64,000 nt of DNA. It comes from Gemella massiliensis (GTDB lineage Bacteria; Bacillota; Bacilli; Staphylococcales; Gemellaceae). The notes under the pieces were generated by a model. That model made no database searches, was not told the DNA's origin, and saw nothing but the letters and a program-made list of their open reading frames with translations. Below are positions 26,283-35,710 of the stretch, one piece after another. Both the position numbers and the translations under genes were made by a program. The stretch covers positions 237,228-301,227 of the forward strand of contig NZ_LT635546.1 of the NCBI RefSeq assembly GCF_900120125.1, given 5' to 3'. Position 1 is the first letter of the stretch, and each line of letters opens with the position of its first letter.

Positions 26283-26988
26283 TAAATTAATATTCAAAGA
26301 TAAGTCTACCGCTGATTTTCCTTTTGGTATATATGTAATAGAAAATGATGGAATTAATAAAGGAAAAAGAAAAGATAAAATTTTTACAACTGATGAGATG
26401 TCTGGCGGAGTAGTTAGGAGTTCAACTTCATATGATGTTGTTGAAAAAACTTATAAATTACTTATATACGATGTTAAATTATTCCAATTGAATGAATTAT
26501 TAGTATGGTTAGAGGGGAGCGGTAAATTAACTGCTTCTGATAATCCTAACAGATATTACGAGGTGCTGACAGTATCGGCTATAAAATCTAGGTTAGGAGA
26601 AGTTGATGATTATGAAATTGATGTAACATTTACATGTAACCCCTTTTCTTATAATTTGGAAAAAGATATCAAAACTTATGATAGTAACGGCACTATCCAC
26701 AACGAAACTAGTGTAGTTATGTATCCTAAAATAACAATATATGGATCATCTCATAATCAAACTAGTCTTACTATAGGAAAGCAAGTTGTTAGATTTAAAA
26801 ACCTAATAGAAAAAATAGTTATTGAATGTAAACAAGGTGAACAAAATGTATTTGATAAAGATGGAGATTTATTAAATAGTGTTATGCTAGGATCTTTTTT
26901 TGAAATAGAACCAGGAACACACGGAATAGCCTTAGGTAATGGAATATCAAAGGTAGAAATTGAATGTAGATGGGGGGCGTTTATTTAA
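26266..26988 (+). CDS. Distal tail protein (Dit)
   Basis: ATG 26266 (MSLHYNKLIFKDKSTADFPF) follows GGAGGTGG; the longer frame begins inside the tape measure gene. The sequence matches the phage distal tail family, with the conserved Dit ring N-terminal domain and PKITIYGSSHNQTSLTIG in the galectin-like domain. It is the hub between tail tube and baseplate. The 3' end overlaps the next start. Confidence 0.88.
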   Translation: MSLHYNKLIFKDKSTADFPFGIYVIENDGINKGKRKDKIFTTDEMSGGVVRSSTSYDVVEKTYKLLIYDVKLFQLNELLVWLEGSGKLTASDNPNRYYEVLTVSAIKSRLGEVDDYEIDVTFTCNPFSYNLEKDIKTYDSNGTIHNETSVVMYPKITIYGSSHNQTSLTIGKQVVRFKNLIEKIVIECKQGEQNVFDKDGDLLNSVMLGSFFEIEPGTHGIALGNGISKVEIECRWGAFI

Positions 26989-29900
26989 TGTTATGGTTAT
27001 ATGATAAATTTGAAAAAGATTTTACTTACAACGGAATAGTGTTAAATAATGCCTATGAAGCGGACATTCATTGGGTTTTGAATGTTTCTTATAAATTAAC
27101 ATTTAAATATCCTACTGTAGATAATGATATATACAGTTTCATTCAAAAAGGAATGATTGTTAAAGGTGATGAGTTCGACAGAACTAACACATTTAGAATT
27201 AAGGATATTGATGTTTCAGAGCATGAAAAATGCATAATTGTAACATGTTATCAACAAGCTTATGATTATAACAAACGATTGCTTAACAATTTTAGTAAAT
27301 TAAATGCTAATTGTCAGGCAATTTTAGATGAATGGGCTGTAAGTTTTATATCAAAAGAAAAAGATTTAATTTATTATTCTGATATAAAAAAAATAAATTC
27401 ATATAGCACCTTTAAAGATTATAAAGATAAAGAATTAAAAAATTCGTTTAAGATATTAGGTGAAATAGCCGATACTTATTCAGCGGATATTGATTTACAC
27501 GATAATCAAATAAGTTTATTAAATAAATTAGGTAAAGACACTGAAGAAGTATTAACAACAGCTAAAAATATAAGTGAATTTGTAAATTCTAGTAATGCAG
27601 ATGAAATAATAACTAGAATTCATGCTAGTTCAACTTTTAAAGTCGGAGATAAAGAAGACAAGGATAATTTAAAAGAAAAACATCGTAGAGAAATGGAAGC
27701 ACTAAGAAATTCTCAAAAAGAATATTCTAAAATAAGAAATTCTCAAAAAAGAGCAGAACAAATTCAAGAAGAAATTGATAGGAGATATTCCCAAGAATTG
27801 GCTAAGGCTAATAGATCTGTAAAAAGAAGTGGAACTTCATATAAAAGTTATGAACAAATTGTTAATGAAGTTAATAAAAAATACCAAGAAAGAGAAGCAA
27901 GAGCGAACCAACGAAAGGCTGAAAGTCAGGCAATAGCAGATAGAAAAAAAGCGGAAATTGAAGAATTAAAGAAAAAACAAAAAGATGAAATATCAGCTTT
28001 AGATGATGAAATGTCGATAACTCTTATAGTTGATAGCCCGTTAATAAATGATTATCCATTTATTAACGAAATTTCAATGTCAAATAATGATTTAAGAACA
28101 GCGGAAGAATTGGAAGAATGGGCATTCAAACAATTTGCAGAAAATAATATTGATAAACCTAAGAATTCTATTAAAGTAAGTTATGAGCAATTATCAGAAA
28201 ACATCAATAGAGGTGATACTGTTATCCTTAAGTATCTCAAATATGGCATAGATGAACGCATTAGAATAATTGAAACGCATTACGATCCTATGAATAAAAA
28301 ATGGAAAGAGTTTATCTTAGGTGAAAAAGAAACACACTTAGGATCGGAAATTTCAAGCAGCATGAGTGGAGTAGAAGCCAACACAAAAGCATACTTCGAT
28401 TATATAAGAAATAACTTTGATGAAAAGGTGCAAGAGCAATCGGCTAATGCTAGTAAGTTATTTGATAAAAAAGCTAAAGCAATTGAAAATACTATAGGCG
28501 ATGAGATAGAAAAAAATATAGCAAAATCAGAGGTTATAAAAGAAAAAATTATAAAAACGGTAGAAACTTCTATAGAGCCGTTAAAAAACGACATTCAACG
28601 AGCAACTACTGAATTCAACAAAAACCTAAACGAAACTAAACATCAACTTGAAACATTAAAAACTGATAATCACAATAAAATAATCGAACTTGAAAAAGGA
28701 ATAGCTTCCGCCAAAGAAAAAGGCGAAACTGCATTTAATAAAGTAACAGAGCTAAACGGCGAAGTTACTAGAGAGTTTGAGAAGATAAAAAAAGATACCA
28801 ACGATAGCATTAATGCTGTTAAATCAGAATTTAAAGTAACCGCTGATGGCTTATCAAACAAAATAGTCAAGTTAGAAGATTATGTAAATAAAGACGGTGA
28901 AAGAACTCAAACGATGAAGTCTTGGGTTGAAACTAACACTGTAGAAGCTTTAAAACGAGAAAGAACAGAAGTATTAAAAGTAATTGACGGTAAAGGATAT
29001 GTAACAGCTCAAAATCTTACTAATAAGCTAGAAGAAACAAGCAAGGGTATTACTAGGGAAATATCAAGTGCTATTGATAACATAAGCTATAGTAACCGTA
29101 ACTTACTTTTAAATACGCATTTCCCAGACTCAAATTCAATAGAAAATACAAGTGCTACTTTAAAAATTAATCAAAATGATTATAACGGGCATAATTCTAT
29201 TGAATGGCAAGTGGCAGGGGCAGCTAATTATACATGGAAAGGAATTAACGTTAAAAGTAGCATATCGTCAGTTAAAAAAGGTGATAAGTTAGTAATTAGA
29301 TTACCAATCTATATTTTTAGTGATGTAAATGACGACGCAGGAGTTAAGTTAAGATTAAAAAATCATAAAAATAACTCTACTTTAAAATCTTTTAATTTAT
29401 CCGATAATATGCCAAAAAATCAATGGGTAATTAAAGAGATTAAATTTATAGCAGAAAGCGATTTTGATTTCACGAAGAATAATTTCTTTTTCGTGGCAAT
29501 TGATAAAAATGGGCATTGCAAAATAGCTGAACCTTATCTTGGATATGGAACTGTAATACCTAGTTCGTGGTCTCCAGCTCCTGAAGATAGTACTAACCAA
29601 ATAAACGCATTAAATACTTGGAAGCAAACAGCAACTGAAACGTTAAATAAAGTTGGCAGCATTAATCCTAATGACTTAGTTAAATACTCACAGATGAGAA
29701 TAACTGATGAGGGTATTGATTTTGGCTCTGGTAGACAATTTAACGGTAAATCGTTAGCTAGTATGCTAAGAATAAGTCCTGACAGTATCCAAGCGATAAC
29801 TGATAAATTTATAATTACTCCAAGTAATGAGAATTTGGTTGAAGTTGATAAGCGAAATGAAATTGGATTAGAGCAACGTTCACTATGGCTAACCTCTAAA

Positions 29901-31265
29901 ATTAAAGAAGATAACCTATTAAATAAAAATGAATTTAGAATAATAGGAGAATTTATCTGGCAAGGTAACTTAACTTATGACCTTAACTTTATAATTGAAA
30001 TAAAGAGAAACGGTCAAAATGCAGAATACTTTTTTAAAAAAATTGCTTCAAAAAATTCAACTTATATATCAAGTAAACGAGGAGTTGATTTAAGGGTTAA
30101 CCCTGATATTTCAGATATTGAATATTACAGATTAGGAATATATCAAGAAGGAAATAACAACTTCCACAAAATAGCTTGTAAAAATTTAGAAATTCGCCAA
30201 AAAAGGTCAGCAGAGTTAATTGTTGACGGAACTATAAACTCTAAGCATATATCAACAGGGTCAATAGAAGCTGGGCATATATCCGCCGGATCAATACAAG
30301 CTATTCATATGACGGCTGAAAGCATTGCCGCTGACGCTTTAAAAGTTGATGAAGCAATGATTAATAAATTGTTAGTAAATAATCTATTGGTTAAAGAGTT
30401 GTTTGCCAATAGTGCATTTATCAATAAATTACAAGCCGTTGACATCAGTGCTACTCAAATTACCACTGGGTATTTAAGCGGAGATAGGATATATGGTGGA
30501 ACTATTGAGGGGGTTACAATTACCGGGTCAACACTTACAGGTACTACTAAGATAAAAATAGGTGAGTATGGTTATATGCAACCAGTAGATAGAGGACTCC
30601 AAATTAACACTCCTGCTTCTTATACTGCTAATTATGGAACAGGGGTTCAGATTTTAGGTGATACATGGGATAATTATCCTAAGGGGATATTTATTTACCA
30701 CGACCCAGATTTTTCTGTCGCAGGACAAACGGTTTATCCTAACGTCGATAATACATTGTTGACAGTGCACGGTTATGCTGCAATTTGCAATAAATTTAAT
30801 GGCAATCCTGTACAAGGACACGCTATAATCTCTAATAGATATAAAGACACTCCTGTTAATGGGATTTATAAAATTGCATTTATAGGTTGGGACGGACGTA
30901 GCGGTCAATTATATGTTGATGACGGAACGGGTTCATCAGGAACTTGGTGGTTCACGCCTGACTCTTCATCATCAGATAGAAGATTGAAATTAGGGATTGA
31001 GGATAGTAATTATAACGCAATAGAATTTATTGAAAAATTAAACTTCAAACAATTCGATTGGAAAAGGGATAAATTCGGGTATAAAAAAGACTACACTAAA
31101 TGTGGATTGATTGCTCAGGACATTCAAGCGTTGGATAGCAGCTTAGTATTTTCTCAAGGTGATAAGTTAGCACTAGATGACTTTAGACTTGGTAATATAG
31201 GGCTTAAAGCAATTCAAGAGTTAAATATTAGATTAAAACGATTAGAAGAAAAAATAGGAGCATAA
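26988..31265 (+). CDS. Tail-associated protein with S74 intramolecular chaperone
   Basis: This protein of about 1425 residues starts at ATG 26988 (MLWLYDKFEKDFTYNG). The N-terminal third is the Tal/gp18-type baseplate hub, then comes a long coiled coil (about 220-340 and 460-680) and a carbohydrate-binding-like region near 700-860. Helical GSIEAGHISAGSIQA repeats lie near 1080, and a C-terminal peptidase S74 autocleaving chaperone domain is marked by SSDRRLKLGIED and KCGLIAQDIQAL. It is the probable host receptor-binding protein. Confidence 0.9.
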   Translation: MLWLYDKFEKDFTYNGIVLNNAYEADIHWVLNVSYKLTFKYPTVDNDIYSFIQKGMIVKGDEFDRTNTFRIKDIDVSEHEKCIIVTCYQQAYDYNKRLLNNFSKLNANCQAILDEWAVSFISKEKDLIYYSDIKKINSYSTFKDYKDKELKNSFKILGEIADTYSADIDLHDNQISLLNKLGKDTEEVLTTAKNISEFVNSSNADEIITRIHASSTFKVGDKEDKDNLKEKHRREMEALRNSQKEYSKIRNSQKRAEQIQEEIDRRYSQELAKANRSVKRSGTSYKSYEQIVNEVNKKYQEREARANQRKAESQAIADRKKAEIEELKKKQKDEISALDDEMSITLIVDSPLINDYPFINEISMSNNDLRTAEELEEWAFKQFAENNIDKPKNSIKVSYEQLSENINRGDTVILKYLKYGIDERIRIIETHYDPMNKKWKEFILGEKETHLGSEISSSMSGVEANTKAYFDYIRNNFDEKVQEQSANASKLFDKKAKAIENTIGDEIEKNIAKSEVIKEKIIKTVETSIEPLKNDIQRATTEFNKNLNETKHQLETLKTDNHNKIIELEKGIASAKEKGETAFNKVTELNGEVTREFEKIKKDTNDSINAVKSEFKVTADGLSNKIVKLEDYVNKDGERTQTMKSWVETNTVEALKRERTEVLKVIDGKGYVTAQNLTNKLEETSKGITREISSAIDNISYSNRNLLLNTHFPDSNSIENTSATLKINQNDYNGHNSIEWQVAGAANYTWKGINVKSSISSVKKGDKLVIRLPIYIFSDVNDDAGVKLRLKNHKNNSTLKSFNLSDNMPKNQWVIKEIKFIAESDFDFTKNNFFFVAIDKNGHCKIAEPYLGYGTVIPSSWSPAPEDSTNQINALNTWKQTATETLNKVGSINPNDLVKYSQMRITDEGIDFGSGRQFNGKSLASMLRISPDSIQAITDKFIITPSNENLVEVDKRNEIGLEQRSLWLTSKIKEDNLLNKNEFRIIGEFIWQGNLTYDLNFIIEIKRNGQNAEYFFKKIASKNSTYISSKRGVDLRVNPDISDIEYYRLGIYQEGNNNFHKIACKNLEIRQKRSAELIVDGTINSKHISTGSIEAGHISAGSIQAIHMTAESIAADALKVDEAMINKLLVNNLLVKELFANSAFINKLQAVDISATQITTGYLSGDRIYGGTIEGVTITGSTLTGTTKIKIGEYGYMQPVDRGLQINTPASYTANYGTGVQILGDTWDNYPKGIFIYHDPDFSVAGQTVYPNVDNTLLTVHGYAAICNKFNGNPVQGHAIISNRYKDTPVNGIYKIAFIGWDGRSGQLYVDDGTGSSGTWWFTPDSSSSDRRLKLGIEDSNYNAIEFIEKLNFKQFDWKRDKFGYKKDYTKCGLIAQDIQALDSSLVFSQGDKLALDDFRLGNIGLKAIQELNIRLKRLEEKIGA

Positions 31266-31268
31266 AGA

Positions 31269-31694
31269 ATGGAATTAAAAATTCAGAATAAAGATTTAGA
31301 AATATTATTACAGACGGTATCAAATTTACCAATTAAAAAAATGAAAGCTAATAGAGGGCGTGCTAAGTTTCTTAAAAAGTTACAAGAGAAATTAGAAACT
31401 TATATCGAAGATAGAACCGAACTAGCTAAAATATACGTCGAATATGACAAAGACCAACCTAAAGTTGATAGCGACGGAAATTTAATCTATAAAGATAATG
31501 CTAATGTAGACGAGTTTATCAAAGAGTTAAATGAGTTAAATACTGAAAGAGTAATAATTCAAGGGGGCGAATATTCTGAACGTTACACTGACTTTTTTAA
31601 TGACTTGTTAGAGCTTGAAGTTGAGTTGTCGGCACTCGAAACAATTCTAATTGATGATATTTTAGAACAATTTGAAAAAGGAGATAAAAAGTAA
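31269..31694 (+). CDS. DUF1617-like phage protein
   Basis: This 141-residue protein starts MELKIQNKDLEILLQTVSNL. Its size, position after the tail fibre gene and helical pattern suit DUF1617 proteins of siphophages; function not known. Its stop overlaps the next ATG by one base. Confidence 0.55.
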   Translation: MELKIQNKDLEILLQTVSNLPIKKMKANRGRAKFLKKLQEKLETYIEDRTELAKIYVEYDKDQPKVDSDGNLIYKDNANVDEFIKELNELNTERVIIQGGEYSERYTDFFNDLLELEVELSALETILIDDILEQFEKGDKK

Positions 31695-31942
31695 TGACTT
31701 TAGAAATTAAAAAAACAACCAAATTAGAGGGTAGATTTAAGGTAGAGAATGAAACAGTTAAATTAGTAACTGTAGAAATTAACGATAAAGGAGTATCAGA
31801 AATTTACGAAAGTATGTATAACCAAGAATTGTACAGTAAAAATCGTGTAGAAATGCGTAAGCATGAAAAAGAACTTAGGGAAAAAAGATACGAGATAGAG
31901 GATAAAATTTTAGAGGAATTGGAAAAAACTAAACAGGAGTAA
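31694..31942 (+). CDS. Hypothetical protein before holin
   Basis: This 82-residue charged protein has a helical Glu/Lys-rich C-terminus (REKRYEIEDKILEELEK). It lies between the DUF1617-like and holin genes. Family not recognised. Confidence 0.6.
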   Translation: MTLEIKKTTKLEGRFKVENETVKLVTVEINDKGVSEIYESMYNQELYSKNRVEMRKHEKELREKRYEIEDKILEELEKTKQE

Positions 31943-31947
31943 TTTAA

Positions 31948-32337
31948 ATGGCATTAATAGAATTAAGATTTTCGGATTTAGTAATACATCTTAGGGAATT
32001 CTTTAATATTGCAATTTTATATATTGTTATGGCGTTAATAATATTTGATATTTTATCTGGGATTGCAAAGTCTTGGGTTACTCATGAGGTCAACTCAACA
32101 CTAAGCAGGAAAGGGATTCTTAAACACACAGCTATTATTATGTTTATCATAATATCATTTCCAATTCTAACGGCAATTGGATTTAAATCTGTGGCGACAA
32201 CTATAGTTTTATATCTTATATATAGCTATTTAATTTCAGTTATTGAGAATTTAACAGTATTAGGAGTTCCTTTCCCAAAAGGAATATTAAAAAGACTTAC
32301 TAAATTAAAAGATTTAATAGAAAACAAGGAGGAATAA
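31948..32337 (+). CDS. Holin, TcdE/phage_holin_4 type
   Basis: This 129-residue protein has three to four transmembrane helices and the family motif ALIIFDILSGIAKSWVTHE, followed by STLSRKGILKH. It would form membrane lesions releasing the endolysin. A second small holin-like gene follows directly. Confidence 0.85.
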   Translation: MALIELRFSDLVIHLREFFNIAILYIVMALIIFDILSGIAKSWVTHEVNSTLSRKGILKHTAIIMFIIISFPILTAIGFKSVATTIVLYLIYSYLISVIENLTVLGVPFPKGILKRLTKLKDLIENKEE

Positions 32338-32592
32338 ATGACAGAATTACAACAATTTTTAAGTCCAGCAATAATGGCACTTTGTTTACTGATAGGAAAC
32401 AGCATTAAGACTAGCTTTCCTAAAATACCTAACAATTATATTCCCGCAATATTAGCAGTTATAGGGGCAGTTTTAATTTGCATATTAGAGGGATATTCAG
32501 GACATAATATCGTGACAGGTATTGTTAGCGGATTAAGTGCAACTGGACTACATCAAATTCATAAAGGGATAAGAGAAGTTAAAAATAATTAA
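32338..32592 (+). CDS. Second holin-like membrane protein
   Basis: This 84-residue protein has three hydrophobic segments and a short basic tail. The end SGLSATGLHQIHKGIREV is typical of small phage holins. It may be the true holin or an antiholin partner of the preceding gene. Confidence 0.75.
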   Translation: MTELQQFLSPAIMALCLLIGNSIKTSFPKIPNNYIPAILAVIGAVLICILEGYSGHNIVTGIVSGLSATGLHQIHKGIREVKNN

Positions 32593-32619
32593 CACACTTT
32601 GAACAGTTGTTTATAGTGT

Positions 32620-32648
32620 TTGACAAAAAGTAGAATTTGTATTAAAAT
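32620..32648 (+). promoter_or_regulatory. Strong promoter before structured leader
   Basis: TTGACA (32620-32625), a 17-bp spacer and TAAAAT (32643-32648), located after the holin genes and before a gene-free region of about 240 bases. A separate promoter inside the lysis cassette suggests expression independent of the late operon. Confidence 0.75.
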
Positions 32649-32654
32649 AAATTC

Positions 32655-32889
32655 AGAGATAAAAAGGAAACTATTCACCTCCTTTCAGTCTCGTTTTAAC
32701 GTTAAAATTCGTAGTGATACGAAAGTGTAATAGAAGCACATTACACTGCTTGGCAGAGCTTAAGAACTGTTCCTTGGAGATAAGCCTAAGAAGCACAAAG
32801 AGGAGTTAGTCAACCAACAATTCGACTAATCGTAAGACCTGGTTAGAGTCTTTTCTAATCCGTGCTTAATTTTGTTTTATGGAGAGAAA
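32655..32889 (+). ncRNA. Structured leader or small RNA of unknown class
   Basis: About 235 bases without an ORF between the promoter and the nuclease-like gene. Visible pairings are GTGTAAT/ATTACAC (32725-32746), TTAGTC/GACTAA (near 32806-32828) and GGTTAG/CTAATC (near 32841-32860). A long-range pair links AAGCAC (32791-32796) to GTGCTT (near 32862) and closes a multibranch fold. Local G+C is higher than in neighbouring genes. Not a known riboswitch, T-box or tRNA-like sequence that I can recognise. Confidence 0.5.
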
Positions 32890-33408
32890 ATGGATAATGT
32901 TGATTTAAAAAAATTGTATGATGATTATAAAAAGAAATTTCATAATAATTCTTGTATGATAGAAACGAATTATAAAAAATTAAATGAATTTATAGTCAAA
33001 TTCAATATTTTAGATTTACATCATTTATTTGGAATTCATAAACTTGAAAATATTAACGCTAGCAAAACTAAAGAATTTTTAGAGAAAAATGAATTAGATT
33101 TAAATAAGTATAGAAAATATAAGAACTTTAATGAAGTAGTTAATAGGATCAATAATTATAATTTTATATCGGAAATTTTTATTGATAAAAAATATAATTA
33201 TTGCATATTAGCCAAAGATTTAAATAAAAATACTATGAAATTATCTGTTGTATTTTATAAAGAAAATGAGGATAAATATATAGTATTCGGATTGAGAAAA
33301 ATTTATAAAAATGTTTTTGTACCTACTACATTACATGAAGGTAGAGGACAAGCAATTTATAAAAGTTATAGACAAACTAAAATTAAAAATATTAAGTGGT
33401 TAGACTGA
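32890..33408 (+). CDS. PBECR4-type nuclease-domain protein
   Basis: ATG 32890 follows GGAGAG. The 172-residue product contains YKKLNEFIVKFNILDLHHLF followed by GIHKL near residues 30-55 and HEGRGQAIYKSYR near 160. This resembles the phage-barnase-EndoU-colicin-RelE (PBECR4) RNase-like domain. It sits behind its own promoter and a structured RNA, between holins and endolysin. Toxin, host takeover or defence are all possible; none is shown by sequence alone. Confidence 0.6.
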   Translation: MDNVDLKKLYDDYKKKFHNNSCMIETNYKKLNEFIVKFNILDLHHLFGIHKLENINASKTKEFLEKNELDLNKYRKYKNFNEVVNRINNYNFISEIFIDKKYNYCILAKDLNKNTMKLSVVFYKENEDKYIVFGLRKIYKNVFVPTTLHEGRGQAIYKSYRQTKIKNIKWLD

Positions 33409-33453
33409 GATTATTCTTGGTCTTTTTATTATGAAAAAATGGAGGATAAATAA

Positions 33454-34185
33454 ATGGTTAAAACAATAGATATAGTAAATGAAGCAAAAAGAATAGCAAA
33501 TTTAGGAATAGGGGTAGATCAAGACGGAGCATATGGCACTCAATGTGTCGATTTACCGAATTACTTAAGTGTATTATTCTTTGGTAAAGCATTAAGAGGT
33601 AATGCAATAGATTTATTAAATAGTGCTAAGTCATTGGGTTATACAGTTGAATATAATGTGGTAGGAGATGTCAATTCTAAGCCACGTGCGGGGGCGGTGT
33701 TTGTTATGGATACCACTTATATTGCTGGTCATTCTTACGGGCACACAGGATTAGTAATTGCTGATAGTGACGGGTATACAATGAGTACCATTGAACAAAA
33801 TGTTGATGGTAACGCTGATAGTTTATATGTAGGCGGTCCTGCCCGATATAGAAATCGTGACTTTAGTGGCATTGTTGGGTGGTTCTACTTCCCAGTGAAC
33901 GACACACCGGCTAATAACCCAGCTAATACCGATTTACAAGCATTAGATAAAGCTAGAACATTCAAGGTAACTGTTGATAAGTTAAATGTGCGTTCAGCTC
34001 CATCGTTAGATAGTGAAGTAGTAGCAACTTACGAAAATGGTGAAGAATTTAATTATATGGAATATTGCTATGCTAATGGTTACGAATGGTTATCTTACAT
34101 CTCACACAGTGGAGAAAGACGTTATGTTGCAAGTATGGAGCTTGAAACTGGTAAAGAATATGGTGAATGGAGATATAGAGATTAA
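33454..34185 (+). CDS. Endolysin: CHAP-type hydrolase with SH3 domain
   Basis: This is a 243-residue protein. The N-terminal CHAP-like cysteine peptidase or amidase has catalytic Cys in YGTQCVDLPNYL (near residue 31) and His in HSYGHTGLVIAD (near 94). A linker rich in Asn/Pro/Thr and a bacterial SH3 cell-wall-binding domain (about 165-235, VTVDKLNVRSAPSLDSEV) follow. It lyses the host wall after holin action. It has no choline-binding repeats, unlike the adjacent surface proteins. Confidence 0.9.
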   Translation: MVKTIDIVNEAKRIANLGIGVDQDGAYGTQCVDLPNYLSVLFFGKALRGNAIDLLNSAKSLGYTVEYNVVGDVNSKPRAGAVFVMDTTYIAGHSYGHTGLVIADSDGYTMSTIEQNVDGNADSLYVGGPARYRNRDFSGIVGWFYFPVNDTPANNPANTDLQALDKARTFKVTVDKLNVRSAPSLDSEVVATYENGEEFNYMEYCYANGYEWLSYISHSGERRYVASMELETGKEYGEWRYRD

Positions 34186-34253
34186 TATTCCTTGTCAATT
34201 CCAAAGATATGTAGTATAATGTAATTACTTTATTTTTATTCATTTTTATTCAC

Positions 34254-34286
34254 ACCCCTTATCATTTAGATAGGGGGTATTTTTTA
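34254..34286 (+). terminator. Terminator of the lysis operon
   Basis: ACCCCTTATC (34254-34263) and GATAGGGGGT (34269-34278) pair around ATTTA with a T-rich tail. The right arm begins a stretch duplicated ahead of the second choline-binding gene. Confidence 0.85.
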
Positions 34287-34460
34287 TTTCACTTGATTTA
34301 GTAAGGAAAATATGATACTGTTAATGCGTATAAAATAAAATTTAAGGAGGAAATAAAAATGAATAAAGTAGTTAAGATTACTGCAAAAGTTTTGCTAAGT
34401 ACTGCATTGTTATCATCAATTATAATTCCCGCATCTAACCAAGCAAGAGCTGATTGGAAA
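34270..34460 (+). repeat. Duplicated terminator-promoter-signal-peptide segment, copy 1
   Basis: From the right arm of the terminator through the leader and about the first 30 codons of the choline-binding gene, the sequence is nearly identical to copy 2 at 38141-38330. TTGATT and TACTGT may form a shared weak promoter. TTAAGGAGG precedes both ATGs. Confidence 0.85.
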
Positions 34461-35108
34461 CAAGATGAAAACGGTTGGTGGTATGATGAGGGAAATGGGA
34501 GATATCTTGCTGATGGAAGCTGGTCGATTGGAGGAAAAGCTTATCGTTTTGATAAAAGAGGATATATGGTAACAGGCTGGTATTATGATAATGGTGATAA
34601 GCATGAGAGATTAAAAGGATGGTATTATTATGATCCAGTAAATGGGGATGAAAAAAGAGGTTGGCAAAAGATAGATGGAAAATGGTATTATTTTAATGCT
34701 ATGGCACTTACAGGTTTACGGAATATAGATGAAAAAAAATATTATTTTGATCCAGTAAATGGGGATATGAAAACAGGGTGGATAAAGATTGAAGGGAAGT
34801 GGCACTATTTTGATCCTGAAAATGGTAATGAAAAATCAGGTTGGCAGAATATAGATGGAAAATGGTATTATTTTATTTCTGGAGCATTTACAGGTTTTAA
34901 TTATATAAATGAAAAATTGTATTATTTTGACCCAGTAAACTGTGATATGAAAATAGGATGGACAAAAGTAAATGGAGTTCAATATTATATGGATCCTAAT
35001 GATGGAGGAGCGGTAGCAAGAGATAAAGTCTTGCTTATGAATGGTGTTTATTACACTTTTAATGCGGGTGGTAAACTTATAAAAGTTGAGTTAGCTAATA
35101 AAAATTAG
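34359..35108 (+). CDS. Choline-binding repeat surface protein A
   Basis: This 249-residue protein has a signal peptide (residues 1-31, cleavage likely after NQARA) followed almost entirely by choline-binding repeats with GWYYY, KWYYFN and YYFDPVNGD motifs. There is no catalytic domain, so it would attach to phosphocholine on teichoic acids as a surface coat or adhesin. A phage origin suggests lysogenic conversion. The repeats implying choline-decorated host wall are known from streptococcal relatives. Confidence 0.88.
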   Translation: MNKVVKITAKVLLSTALLSSIIIPASNQARADWKQDENGWWYDEGNGRYLADGSWSIGGKAYRFDKRGYMVTGWYYDNGDKHERLKGWYYYDPVNGDEKRGWQKIDGKWYYFNAMALTGLRNIDEKKYYFDPVNGDMKTGWIKIEGKWHYFDPENGNEKSGWQNIDGKWYYFISGAFTGFNYINEKLYYFDPVNCDMKIGWTKVNGVQYYMDPNDGGAVARDKVLLMNGVYYTFNAGGKLIKVELANKN

Positions 35109-35135
35109 CTAATAAATAACGGGAAGAAATATTTT

Positions 35136-35165
35136 AACCCTTGCAGGAATGCGGGGGTTATTTTT
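35136..35165 (+). terminator. Terminator after choline-binding protein A
   Basis: AACCC plus TTGCA (35136-35145) pairs with TGCGG plus GGGTT (35150-35159), then ATTTTTG. Confidence 0.75.
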
Positions 35166-35257
35166 GTTTGTGAAACAATTATTATGAAACATATTGTTTT
35201 CGTAAAAGTTATGTGGTAATATATAGGTATAAATAAAAAATTTAAGGGGAAAATATC

Positions 35258-35710
35258 ATGAATACCATTAAAGATGTAGCTAAATGGTTTTTATCGAAAG
35301 AGAGTATGACGCATAAAAAGTTACAGAAGCTTTGTTATTATTATGTAGCGTGGAGTTATGCTTTATATAGTAAAGTAGATTTAGTTAATCCGGAATTTGA
35401 AGCATGGGTACATGGTCCAGTTTCGCCGTCAATATATAGTTCTTATTTTACTTATAGATGGAATTTTATTCCACAGTATGAAGATAAAGTAAGTGATTTT
35501 TCGGATGAAGAAACGTACTTATTGGAGAGTGTTTGGCTTACATATGGAGACAAATGTGGTGATGAATTAGAAGCCTTGACACACTCAGAAGCACCATGGA
35601 TAGAAGCAAGAAGTGGGTTAGGTGAATACGAGCGTTCAAATGTTGAAATTTCACCTAAAACAATGGAAAGATATTATCAATCCGTTTATAAGGTTAATCA
35701 AGGTGTCTAA
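35258..35710 (+). CDS. Panacea-domain antitoxin (SocA/DUF4065-like)
   Basis: This 150-residue protein is a Panacea-domain antitoxin: VAKWFLSKESMTHKKLQKLC followed by YYYVAWSYAL, then FEAWVHGPVSPSIY near residue 47. Panacea antitoxins in prophages neutralise diverse toxins, usually encoded next door. Here a partner overlaps its last 8 bases, but is frameshifted. A promoter-like TTTTCG...GGTAATATA region precedes AAGGGG. Confidence 0.85.
   Translation: MNTIKDVAKWFLSKESMTHKKLQKLCYYYVAWSYALYSKVDLVNPEFEAWVHGPVSPSIYSSYFTYRWNFIPQYEDKVSDFSDEETYLLESVWLTYGDKCGDELEALTHSEAPWIEARSGLGEYERSNVEISPKTMERYYQSVYKVNQGV

Noticed and set aside
32655-32889. Group I intron or ToxI-type repeat RNA
   Set aside because: No recognisable intron core pairings and no interrupted gene on both sides; no tandem repeats as in type III antitoxin RNAs.
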